Source: Actinomycetota bacterium (GTDB lineage Bacteria; Actinomycetota; Acidimicrobiia; Acidimicrobiales; Iamiaceae). Taken from it: DNA of 9,317 bases. The stretch lies in contig JADGOP010000064.1 in the NCBI GenBank assembly GCA_017882935.1, positions 1-9,317 on the forward strand. Reading direction: 5' to 3'. The stretch's first letter is position 1; each line of letters opens with the position of its first letter. The position numbers were made by a program, and so were the translations under genes. Shown here piece after piece: positions 1 through 5,954 of the stretch. The notes under the pieces were generated by a model. It saw only the letters and a program-made list of their open reading frames with translations. It ran no database searches and was not told the origin of the DNA.

Positions 1-184
1 GATCCAGGCCGAGCAGATGGCCTACATCAAGAAGCTCATGGCCGAGCGCATCGCCTTCCACACCGGTCAGGACCTCGAGCAGGTCGAGGCCGACTCCGAG
101 CGCGACCGCTGGTTCACGGCCGAGCAGGCCAAGGACTACGGCATCATCGACCGGGTCATCGTCCGCCGCGGCGAGATGGGCTGA
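1..184 (+). CDS. clpP: ATP-dependent Clp protease proteolytic subunit ClpP, C-terminal part
   Basis: This is the last 60 codons of ClpP; the 5' part lies outside the window and the frame begins at base 2. ClpP forms the tetradecameric serine-peptidase barrel that degrades proteins fed in by ClpX or ClpC in the cytoplasm. The visible part holds the handle-helix end (AFHTGQ) and the family motif SERDRWFTAEQAKDYGIID. The second Asp-containing step of that motif (D of SERD, codon 104-106) corresponds to the Asp of the Ser-His-Asp triad (Asp185 of the E. coli precursor), so the end of the enzyme looks functional. It stops with TGA at 182-184, ten bases before the stop of the convergent gene. No clpX follows directly, unlike in many bacteria. 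Whether this is ClpP1 or ClpP2 cannot be told from this fragment. Confidence 0.95.
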   Translation, partial: IQAEQMAYIKKLMAERIAFHTGQDLEQVEADSERDRWFTAEQAKDYGIIDRVIVRRGEMG

Positions 185-194
185 CCGGCAGCAG

Positions 195-821
195 CTAGTT
201 GATCCCGATCCCGCCGGGGCCCCCGTCGCCCGAGTCGCCGGTGCTCTGGTAGCCCTGCGGCACCACGTTGGCGCCACAGTGCTTCTTGGCGTACCCGACG
301 AACGAGCTCGTCGCGCGCAGCGCGCGCGGGGAGCGGCTGAAGACGCGGTCGACGGCCATCACCCGCGGGTCGACGTAAGGGTTGTAGGTCCCACCGGGGA
401 CGGACTGGTAGGGGTTCGGGGCGTAGCCGGGGAGCACCGAGGTGGGCACGCCCCCCGGGACGGCCGGCGTCACGGGGACGGTCGTGGCGGTGGTGGGTGG
501 CGTGTCGGGCACGTCGCGCAGCTCGTCGGCGAGGTGCTCGGCGAAGTCGGCGGTGATCGCCACGTCGGTGCGGACGGTGCGCGGCGCGACCCGCTCGAGC
601 GAGCGCATGCTCGCGGCGAGCGAGTTGATGCGCGCCACGGTGGTGGCGATGCTGCCCCCCTGCACGGTGTCGACCAGCAACGACACGGCAGGCGTGCGTG
701 GGACCATGGCGCAGAACGCAGCCGTGTTGCCGTTGCGGTGCGCGCACCCGGGTGCGACGAACACCAGCAGCAGGGCCGACCCGGCCGCTGCGGTGCGCAG
801 GCGGGGGAGGCGGCGTGTCAT
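195..821 (-). CDS. Secreted, probable lipoprotein of unknown function
   Basis: The product is 208 aa and I do not recognise a family. The N-terminus is a signal peptide: a basic start (MTRRLPRLR), a hydrophobic stretch (about residues 11-22) and the end VAPGC, with Cys26 as possible lipidation site. The lipobox is weak because position -3 is Ala rather than Leu, so it could be plain secretion. After it come a helical part (about 35-120), a Pro/Thr-rich linker (about 125-160) and a Gly-rich tail. Two further cysteines, Cys37 and Cys182 (KKHCG), could form a disulfide outside the cell. The ATG at 821 is chosen because it begins the signal peptide and has a TACGGT box six bases upstream; reading the frame further up runs into rpe. 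It lies 73 bp after rpe on the same strand, with its own promoter. Confidence 0.8.
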   Translation of the reverse strand: MTRRLPRLRTAAAGSALLLVFVAPGCAHRNGNTAAFCAMVPRTPAVSLLVDTVQGGSIATTVARINSLAASMRSLERVAPRTVRTDVAITADFAEHLADELRDVPDTPPTTATTVPVTPAVPGGVPTSVLPGYAPNPYQSVPGGTYNPYVDPRVMAVDRVFSRSPRALRATSSFVGYAKKHCGANVVPQGYQSTGDSGDGGPGGIGIN

Positions 822-827
822 GGCGCC

Positions 828-833
828 ACCGTA
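828..833 (-). promoter_or_regulatory. -10 box (TACGGT) of the secreted-protein gene, probably leaderless
   Basis: TACGGT on the minus strand fits the actinobacterial TANNNT -10 consensus and ends six bases before the ATG at 821. This spacing would put the transcription start at or next to the start codon. No convincing -35 hexamer is visible. The call is by position and consensus only. Confidence 0.45.
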
Positions 834-894
834 CCCGGGTGTTCGGCGGTCCCAGGGTCGGCCGGAGCCGGTGGGGCGACTCGCTGGAGCGGTG

Positions 895-1578
895 TCAGCG
901 GGTGGCCTCGGCCAGGCCGCGCAGCTCGGTGACGGCGTGCTCCAGCCCGTCGGGGTCGCGGTACAGCGAGCTGCCGGCCACGAGGACGTTGGCGCCCGCC
1001 CGGGCCGCGCCGGCCACGGTGTCGGGACCGATGCCACCGTCGACCTCGATGTCGACGTCGGCACCCTGGGCCAGCACCAGCGCGCGCAGCTCGGCGATCT
1101 TCGGCTCCATGGTGGCGATGTAGCGCTGCCCGCCGAACCCGGGGTTCACGGTCATGATCAGCACCATGTCGACGAGGTCGAGCACGTGCGCGACGGCCGA
1201 CACCGGCGTGGCGGGGTTGAGGGCCACCGAGGCCCGGGCACCGAGCTCGGCGATGCCGCCGAGCGTGCGGTGCAGGTGGGTGCAGGCCTCGGCGTGGACG
1301 ATGAGCCGCTCGCACCCCGCCTCGACGTAGCGGGGGGCCAGCTCGTCGGGGCGCTCCACCATGAGGTGCGCCTCGAACGGGAGGTCGACGTGGGGCCGGC
1401 AGGCGGCGATGACGTCGGGGCCGAACGTGAGGTTCGGCACGAAGTTGCCGTCCATGACGTCCCACTGGATGCGGTCGACGCCGGCCTTCTCGAGGGCGGC
1501 GACCTCCTCGCCGAGCCGGGCGAAGTCGGCGGGCAGCACCGAGGGGGCGATCTGGATCGGGCGCGGTTCGGCGGTCAC
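895..1578 (-). CDS. rpe: Ribulose-phosphate 3-epimerase
   Basis: The product is 227 aa, the normal length. It interconverts D-ribulose 5-phosphate and D-xylulose 5-phosphate in the pentose phosphate pathway (cytoplasmic, metal-dependent TIM barrel). Family motifs occur in order: IAPSVLPADF (8-19, with Ser13), DVMDGNFVPNLTFGP (40-54), HLMVERP (71-77), VNPGFGGQ (144-151), VDGGI (179-183) and the phosphate-binding AGSSLY (201-206). The catalytic Asp40 and Asp180 and the metal ligand His71 are present. The first metal ligand, His in characterised members (HxDxMDG), is Gln38 here (codon 1465-1467), so the motif reads QWDVMDG. The GTG at 1578 is chosen because the fold begins within ten residues of it and nothing upstream resembles the family. 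The downstream gene has its own promoter, so rpe may be transcribed alone. Confidence 0.95.
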   Translation of the reverse strand: MTAEPRPIQIAPSVLPADFARLGEEVAALEKAGVDRIQWDVMDGNFVPNLTFGPDVIAACRPHVDLPFEAHLMVERPDELAPRYVEAGCERLIVHAEACTHLHRTLGGIAELGARASVALNPATPVSAVAHVLDLVDMVLIMTVNPGFGGQRYIATMEPKIAELRALVLAQGADVDIEVDGGIGPDTVAGAARAGANVLVAGSSLYRDPDGLEHAVTELRGLAEATR

Positions 1579-1655
1579 CCGCCCAGTCTCCCCGGTCGCC
1601 GCCGGTCGCGGCGAATGGATGGGGCGGCGCGCCGGGGGAAGCGGCCGTCGGGGCG

Positions 1656-1681
1656 GCGGGAGCGACCCGGTACGCTCCCGC
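1656..1681. repeat. 9-bp perfect inverted repeat over the promoter of the RNA methyltransferase gene
   Basis: GCGGGAGCG (1656-1664) and CGCTCCCGC (1673-1681) are exact reverse complements separated by eight bases (ACCCGGTA). The right arm overlaps the TACGCT -10 box and ends four bases before the GTG at 1685. It could be an operator that blocks RNA polymerase. If transcription started upstream, it would instead form a hairpin at the start codon. In DNA this rich in G and C a chance repeat is possible. Confidence 0.5.
1671..1676 (+). promoter_or_regulatory. -10 box (TACGCT) of the RNA methyltransferase gene, probably leaderless
   Basis: TACGCT fits TANNNT and lies eight bases before the GTG at 1685, where no Shine-Dalgarno sequence is visible. 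This suggests a leaderless mRNA starting at or near the GTG. The box lies partly in the right arm of the inverted repeat at 1656-1681. Confidence 0.5.
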
Positions 1682-1684
1682 ACC

Positions 1685-2944
1685 GTGGCGATCGTCGAGC
1701 TCGAGTGCACGTCGATGGCAGTGGGGGGAGAGGCCGTCGCCCGCCAGGCCGACGGGCGGGTGGTCTTCGTCGAGGGGGCGCTCCCCGGCGAGCGGGTCCG
1801 GGTCGACGTCACCGACGAGCGCAAGACCTTCGCCCGCGGCCGGGTGCTCGACGTGCTCGAGGCCGCGCCGGGCCGGGTCACGCCGCCATGCCCCCACGTG
1901 GCTCGGGGGTGCGGTGGCTGCGGCTGGCAGCACCTCGACATCGCCACGCAGCGCTCCCTGAAGCAGCAGCTCGTGGCCGACTCGCTCAGCCGCCTGGGTG
2001 GCACTCCCGACGTCGACGTGGCCCCGGGCCCCGACCTCGCCACCGAGGGCTACCGCACCACCCTGCGGCTCTCCACCGTCGACGGGCAGGCCGCGTTCCG
2101 GCGGGCGCACAGCCACGATCCGGTCGAGGTCGACTCGTGCCTGGTGGCGCACCCGCTGCTGGCCGAGCTGGTCACCGCGGGCCGCTTCGACGGCTGCCGC
2201 GAGGTGACGTTGCGGGCCGGGGCCGGTACCGGCGAGCGCCTGGTGGTGGCCGACCCCCGGGGCCGTGGCGTGGCGGTGCCCGCCGACGTGCTCGTGGTCG
2301 GCAGCGACGAGCTGCGCCGTGGCCGGCATGCCTGGCTCCACGAGGAGCTGCTGGGTCGACGCTGGCGCATCTCGGCGAGCTCCTTCTTCCAGACCCGCGC
2401 CGACGGGGCGGTGGCGCTGGTCGAGGAAGTCGGCCGGCAGATCCGAGACGCCGCTGCCGTGCTCGACGACGTCCCGCGCCCGGCAGCCGGGGGTGGCACC
2501 GCCCACCGCACGATGGTCGACCTCTGCTGCGGCGTGGGCCTCTTCTCGGGTGGGCTGGCGGCCGAGCTCGAGGCCCTCGATGTCGGCCCGTGGAGCATCG
2601 TCGGGGTCGAGCGGCACCGGCCGGCGGTGGTCGATGCCCGCCACAACCTCGCCGACCTCCCGCACGTCAAGGTCATCCGCGCCTCGCTCGAGGGCTGGCG
2701 GCCGATGCCCGCCGACGTGGTGGTGGCCGACCCGGCCCGTGCCGGCCTCGGCCGCGAGGGGGTCGCGGCGGTGGCCGCCACCGGCGCGCCGCTGCTGGTC
2801 CTCGTGAGCTGCGACCCGGCCGCCCTCGGGCGCGACACCGGGCTGCTGGCCGCCGCGGGCTACCGGCTCGACGCCTGCACGCTGGTCGACCTGTTCCCCC
2901 ACACGTCGCACATCGAGGTCGTCAGCCGCTTCGTGCGGGCCTGA
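1685..2944 (+). CDS. TrmA/RlmD-family 5-methyluridine RNA methyltransferase
   Basis: The product is 419 aa. It transfers a methyl group from S-adenosylmethionine to C5 of a uridine, in 23S rRNA for RlmC/RlmD or in tRNA for TrmA; which target applies cannot be read from sequence. An N-terminal TRAM RNA-binding domain (about 1-60) is followed by the 4Fe-4S cysteines Cys69, Cys76, Cys79 and Cys152. The spacing between the first two is six residues, one more than in RumA. Then come the SFFQT motif (233-237), the SAM-binding motif VDLCCGVGLFS (278-288), the DPARAGL motif (349-355), the catalytic nucleophile Cys376 in VSCDP and the general base Glu411 in HIEVV. All key residues are present, so it should be active. 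The GTG at 1685 begins exactly where the TRAM domain begins. It is divergent from rpe and ends 12 bp before the stop of the convergent transporter gene. Confidence 0.93.
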   Translation: MAIVELECTSMAVGGEAVARQADGRVVFVEGALPGERVRVDVTDERKTFARGRVLDVLEAAPGRVTPPCPHVARGCGGCGWQHLDIATQRSLKQQLVADSLSRLGGTPDVDVAPGPDLATEGYRTTLRLSTVDGQAAFRRAHSHDPVEVDSCLVAHPLLAELVTAGRFDGCREVTLRAGAGTGERLVVADPRGRGVAVPADVLVVGSDELRRGRHAWLHEELLGRRWRISASSFFQTRADGAVALVEEVGRQIRDAAAVLDDVPRPAAGGGTAHRTMVDLCCGVGLFSGGLAAELEALDVGPWSIVGVERHRPAVVDARHNLADLPHVKVIRASLEGWRPMPADVVVADPARAGLGREGVAAVAATGAPLLVLVSCDPAALGRDTGLLAAAGYRLDACTLVDLFPHTSHIEVVSRFVRA

Positions 2945-2956
2945 CGCGACCTGCGC

Positions 2957-4312
2957 TCACCGGATCCAGCTGACCACGGTCTGCACGACGACGGCGACCG
3001 CCAGGAGCGACACCACCGCGACGCAGATGGTGGCGAGGACCCGGAACCGGGGACCGTTGACGGCGTCGCCCAGCACCTCGCGCCGGTTGGCGAGCACCAG
3101 GATGAAGCCGAGGATGACCGGCGCGATCAGGCCGTTGAGCACCTGCGTGTTGATGAGGAGCTTGATGAGGTTGCCCGGGGCCAGCGCCACCGCGGCGCCG
3201 ATGACGATCTGCGCGGTGAAGAGGCCGAGGAACACGGGTGCCTCGGTGAACTTGCTCGACACCGAGCGCTCGACACCGGCGGCCTCGGAGATGGCGTAGG
3301 CGGTCGAGAGCGGCACGACCGCGGCTGCCAGGGCCGAGGCGCCGAGCAGGCCGATGCCGAACAGCACCTTGGCGGCGGAGCCCACCGCCGGCTCGAGCGC
3401 CTTGGCGGCGTCCTCGGCCGAGCCGAGCGCACCGGTGCCGCCGATGACGGCCGCGGTGGCGATGATGATGGCCATCGACACGATCTCGGCGACGATGGTG
3501 CCCACGATGGTGTCGAGGCGCACGAGGGGGTAGTCCTCGGGCCCGAGGCCACGGTCGGCGACGGCGGCCGCCTGGTAGAGCTGCATGTAGGGCGTGATGG
3601 TGGTGCCGACGATGGCGACGGCCAGGAGCAGGAAGGGCTCGCTCGCCACGAAGTGGGGCCACGCCGTCTGCGCTCCCACGGCGGCCCAGCGCGGGTGCCC
3701 GAGGATGGCGGCGACGGGGTAGGCCACGAACGCCAGCCCGAGCATCAGGAACATGCGCTCGGCGTAGCGGTAGGACCCGAACACGACCATGGCCCACAGC
3801 ACCAGCGCGGCGATGGGGACGCTGAGGTAGCGGCTCACGCCGAAGAGCTCGAACGCGGCGCCGACGCCGGCGAACTCCGACACGACAAGGCCGAGGTTGG
3901 CCACGATGAGGCACACCACCGCCAGCGCTGCGGCCCGCAGGGGGAACTGCTCGCGGATGAGCGACACCAGGCCCTCGCCGGTGAACGCGCCCAGCCGCGC
4001 CGACATCTCCTGCACCACGACCAGCGCGACGGTGACCAGCACCATGAGGAAGAGGGTGCGGTAGCCGAACTGCGCCCCGGCCGAGGCGTAGGTGGCGATG
4101 CCGCCGGCGTCGTTGCCGGCGTTGGCGGCGATGAGGCCCGGTCCCAGCACGGCCAGCACCACGAGCGCCCGACGCCGGCGCGTGCGGCGCGGCGCCGGTG
4201 GGCCGAGCGTGGGCCCGACGCCGTCGTCGGGCGCGCCCGGAGCGAGCCCGGCGTCGGGGACGGCGACGTTCGGCGCGCGCGGCCGACGCTCGAAGGGGTC
4301 GAGCGCGGTCAT
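2957..4312 (-). CDS. NRAMP/SLC11-family divalent metal transporter, NRMT (Mg2+)-like
   Basis: The product is 451 aa: a cytoplasmic Pro/Arg-rich N-terminus (1-48) followed by about 11 hydrophobic helices. NRAMP proteins move divalent metals into the cytoplasm, usually Mn2+ or Fe2+ with H+. The TM1 unwound segment reads GPGLIAANAGNDAGG (57-71): the metal-binding Asp is kept (Asp68), but the canonical DPGN is DAGG, so the Asn ligand is Gly71. In TM6 the canonical GATVMPH is GTTITPY (236-242), replacing the soft Met ligand by Thr240, the Ala by Thr237 and the His by Tyr242. Loss of Asn and Met is the pattern described for NRAMP-related Mg2+ transporters such as that of Eggerthella lenta (from memory). 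The family motif QEMSARLG (101-108) supports the fold. The start ATG overlaps the stop of the MgtE-like gene (ATGA, 4309-4312), implying translational coupling. Mg2+ specificity is inferred. Confidence 0.88.
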   Translation of the reverse strand: MTALDPFERRPRAPNVAVPDAGLAPGAPDDGVGPTLGPPAPRRTRRRRALVVLAVLGPGLIAANAGNDAGGIATYASAGAQFGYRTLFLMVLVTVALVVVQEMSARLGAFTGEGLVSLIREQFPLRAAALAVVCLIVANLGLVVSEFAGVGAAFELFGVSRYLSVPIAALVLWAMVVFGSYRYAERMFLMLGLAFVAYPVAAILGHPRWAAVGAQTAWPHFVASEPFLLLAVAIVGTTITPYMQLYQAAAVADRGLGPEDYPLVRLDTIVGTIVAEIVSMAIIIATAAVIGGTGALGSAEDAAKALEPAVGSAAKVLFGIGLLGASALAAAVVPLSTAYAISEAAGVERSVSSKFTEAPVFLGLFTAQIVIGAAVALAPGNLIKLLINTQVLNGLIAPVILGFILVLANRREVLGDAVNGPRFRVLATICVAVVSLLAVAVVVQTVVSWIR

Positions 4313-5649
4313 GCCAGGATCCTCGGGAACCGGAGCTTGGCCTTCTCGGGCACGAGCGCGTCGACGACGTCGTCGGCGAGGATCCGGCCGATGGGGCGGT
4401 CGGCCTCGTCGACCACCACCACCGAGGCGGCGCGGCTGTCGACGAGCCGCGCCACGACCTCCTCGAGCGACGCGTCGGCGTGGACGGTGACGGGCCAGGG
4501 CGGCTCGACGAGGTCGTCGACCGCGGCGTCGGGGTCGGCGAGGAAGAGGTCGAACAGCGCGAGGTCGTCGACGAGGGTGCCGTCGTCGTCGATGACGAGG
4601 ACCCGGTCGACGTCGGCACGGTGCTCGGTCTCCTCGCGGAGCCGGTCTCGCACCGTCTGAACGGAGGTACCGACCGGCACGGTGACCAGGTGCGTGGTCA
4701 TGAGGCCACCGGCCGACTCCTCGGAGAAGGTGAGCAGCGCGGCGAGGTCGCCGGCGGTCTCGTCGGGCATGGCGTCGAGCAGCTCGGCCCGCTCCTCGGG
4801 GCCCAGGTCGCGCAACGCGTCGGCCGCCTCGTCGGGCTCCATGGCAGCCACGAGGGCCGCAGCGCGGGCCACCGGCGCCTCGCGCAGCAGCTGCTCCAGC
4901 TCCTCGGGCTGCATCTCCTCGAGCGCGTCGGCGGCGACGCCCGGGTCGAGGGCGTCGAGCAGCGCCTGGCGCTCGTCACGGCCCAGCTCCTCGAGCAGGT
5001 CAGCGACCTCCGACGGGCGGAGGCGCTTGAGGGCCTGGCTGGACCGCGACAGGCGCAGCTCGCCGGGCTGCGAGCCGAAGGGCTGCACCGCCGACCAGTC
5101 GAGCACGCGGTCGGGCGTGGCGCGGTGGCGCCGGCGCGCCGGGCCGAGGCGGCGGAGCAGGCTCTGGAAGCTCACGTCGACGCCCACGAGGCGCCAGGCC
5201 AGACCGACCCGGGCCAGGTAGAGGTCGCTGGCGCGCACCACCCGCACGCCGTCGACGTCGACGAGCTGGCGGTCGAGGACGTCGCGGCCCAGCACCACCT
5301 CGCCGGGACGGCGCTGGAAGTCGCGCAGGTCGAGCCGGGCCGAGCGCAGCCGGACCTCGTCGGCCTTCATGGTGGCCACCTGGGCGATGGGCAGGAACGC
5401 GGGGCGGCGCCCGACCTTGACCACCAGGCCGGTGGCGGGCGGGTAGGGGCCACCGTCCCAGCGGGCGACCACGTCGGCGACGCGGCCGACCTCGTCACCG
5501 GCCTGGTTGCGGACGGGCTGGCCGACGATGCCGGCGAGCGAGATCAGGGCATCGGCCACCGACCGGTGCGTGAGCAGGCCGCGGTGGGCGTGGCGCTCGG
5601 CCCGATGACGGAGCGGGGCGGGCGTGGGCAGGGATGGGCGACGGGCCAC
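4309..5649 (-). CDS. Soluble MgtE-like Mg2+ sensor: PRC-barrel, MgtE N-domain and CBS pair, no channel
   Basis: The product is 446 aa. Domains in order: a first PRC-barrel (about 35-105, VGQPVRNQAGDEVGRV), a second PRC-barrel-like part (about 105-170), an MgtE N-terminal superhelix of short acidic helical repeats (about 225-320, e.g. LLEELGRDERQALLDAL), then a CBS pair (about 330-440) opening with the MgtE hallmark SAGGLMTT. In true MgtE the N-domain and CBS pair bind Mg2+ and close the channel when Mg2+ is plentiful. Here the protein ends right after the second CBS domain, with no plug helix or membrane segment. The next gene, overlapping by 4 bp, is an NRAMP-type transporter, so this is probably its cytoplasmic sensor or regulator. 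The GTG at 5649 is chosen because GGAGGT lies five bases before it. The frame stays open upstream to 5832, but that part is low-complexity and has no site of similar quality. Confidence 0.87.
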   Translation of the reverse strand: MARRPSLPTPAPLRHRAERHAHRGLLTHRSVADALISLAGIVGQPVRNQAGDEVGRVADVVARWDGGPYPPATGLVVKVGRRPAFLPIAQVATMKADEVRLRSARLDLRDFQRRPGEVVLGRDVLDRQLVDVDGVRVVRASDLYLARVGLAWRLVGVDVSFQSLLRRLGPARRRHRATPDRVLDWSAVQPFGSQPGELRLSRSSQALKRLRPSEVADLLEELGRDERQALLDALDPGVAADALEEMQPEELEQLLREAPVARAAALVAAMEPDEAADALRDLGPEERAELLDAMPDETAGDLAALLTFSEESAGGLMTTHLVTVPVGTSVQTVRDRLREETEHRADVDRVLVIDDDGTLVDDLALFDLFLADPDAAVDDLVEPPWPVTVHADASLEEVVARLVDSRAASVVVVDEADRPIGRILADDVVDALVPEKAKLRFPRILA

Positions 5650-5654
5650 GACGG

Positions 5655-5685
5655 ACCTCCGGCTGGTGGAGCGCGCCAGCCGGAG
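5655..5685 (-). promoter_or_regulatory. 10-bp hairpin covering the ribosome binding site of the MgtE-like gene
   Basis: On the minus strand CTCCGGCTGG and CCAGCCGGAG are perfect complements with a nine-base loop. The 3' arm ends in GGAG, the first four bases of the Shine-Dalgarno GGAGGT (5655-5660), which sits five bases before the GTG at 5649. With the stem formed, ribosomes could not reach the site. This is the usual design of a translational expression platform. The trigger is unknown; Mg2+ is suggested only by the genes. Confidence 0.55.
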
Positions 5686-5749
5686 TGGCTGGGCGCAGGC
5701 GGCACGGACGGGCTGCCGCGGGAGCGTGGGAGGCGGCGGGACCTGCGGG

Positions 5750-5842
5750 CTAGGAGCCGGGAGGACCTGCGGCGACCACGGTGACGGGGCAGCGGGAGAG
5801 GGTCGACGGGGAGCGTCTACTGGGAGGTTCACCTCGTCGCAT
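5750..5842 (-). CDS. Short upstream ORF (30 codons), candidate Pro/Arg-rich leader peptide
   Basis: The ATG at 5842 is preceded by GGGAGGTGA with five bases of spacing, the longest match to the anti-Shine-Dalgarno sequence that I noticed in the window. The frame closes with TAG at 5750, 90 nt before the ribosome binding site of the sensor gene. The peptide begins MRRGEPPSRRSPS and ends AAGPPGS; it has six Pro, five Arg and one Cys, with two Pro-Pro pairs. The Salmonella Mg2+ transporter mgtA has a Pro-rich leader ORF (mgtL, with Glu-Pro/Asp-Pro and an Arg run) whose translation senses Mg2+ and proline; the resemblance is one of composition, not homology. Its ribosome site can pair with codons inside the ORF (5822-5828). 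It may instead be translated without regulatory role, or not at all. Confidence 0.4.
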   Translation of the reverse strand: MRRGEPPSRRSPSTLSRCPVTVVAAGPPGS

Positions 5843-5901
5843 GGCCGTCACCTCCCTTCTGGTCGTGGGGAACGCCTGTGTGGTCGCACAAAAGCCTGGC
5901 C

Positions 5902-5907
5902 AGGATA
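5902..5907 (-). promoter_or_regulatory. -10 box (TATCCT) of the MgtE-like/NRAMP operon
   Basis: TATCCT on the minus strand is a good TANNNT match and lies 60 bases upstream of the short ORF start, giving a leader of about 245 nt before the sensor gene. No clear -35 hexamer is seen 16-18 bp upstream. It faces away from the sigma-factor promoter about 48 bp further on. Confidence 0.5.
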
Positions 5908-5954
5908 GCCGCTCGGGCCCCGTTTGGGCCGAACGGGAGCCCCTCGTGCCCCGA

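Larger units (their letters stand above)
5650..5895 (-). promoter_or_regulatory. Long structured 5' leader of the MgtE-like/NRAMP operon (candidate riboswitch or attenuator)
   Basis: About 245 nt separate the likely transcription start, just after the TATCCT box, from the GTG of the sensor gene. The stretch holds a short ORF (5750-5842) and several inverted repeats: 8 bp at 5845-5852 with 5780-5787; 5 bp nested inside it at 5835-5839 with 5804-5808; 7 bp at 5850-5856 with 5822-5828, which excludes the 8-bp pairing; 6 bp at 5714-5719 with 5699-5704; and 10 bp at 5676-5685 with 5657-5666. The minus-strand text AGGTGAACCTCCCA (5821-5834) matches 11 of 14 bases of the M-box (ykoK Mg2+ riboswitch) opening, and CGCTGCCC follows about 30 nt later. 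The remaining M-box core is not evident, so this is not called an M-box. Confidence 0.45.

Noticed and set aside
822..1064. 81-residue N-terminal extension of the secreted-protein gene
   Set aside because: It would overlap the end of rpe in another frame and hide the signal peptide; ATG 821 with a -10 box is better.
818..2911. Long minus-strand open frame (697 codons) opposite the RNA methyltransferase
   Set aside because: It is antisense to a gene with all catalytic motifs, and overlaps rpe in another frame.
2941..2960. Short dyad between the stops of the RNA methyltransferase and the NRAMP gene
   Set aside because: Only two 3-bp stems with a bulge; no credible terminator.
442..2973. Very long plus-strand open frame (843 codons) across three genes
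   Set aside because: It runs antisense to the secreted-protein and rpe genes and out of frame with the RNA methyltransferase. Its product is low-complexity Arg/Gly-rich with no motif; a GC-rich shadow.
5739..5772. Direct repeat GGACCTGCGG (5739-5748 and 5763-5772) in the leader
   Set aside because: Two copies of ten bases in a very GC-rich stretch; no further copies or symmetric arrangement, so probably chance.
4198..5784. Plus-strand open frame antisense to the MgtE-like gene
   Set aside because: The minus strand carries clear PRC, MgtE-N and CBS motifs; the plus-strand product is low-complexity without motifs.
5650..5832. 61-residue in-frame extension of the MgtE-like protein to GTG 5832
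   Set aside because: The extension is Pro/Arg/Ser-rich without domain similarity, GTG 5832 lacks a well-placed ribosome site, and it crosses the leader hairpins; GTG 5649 has GGAGGT at five bases. Not excluded without N-terminal data.
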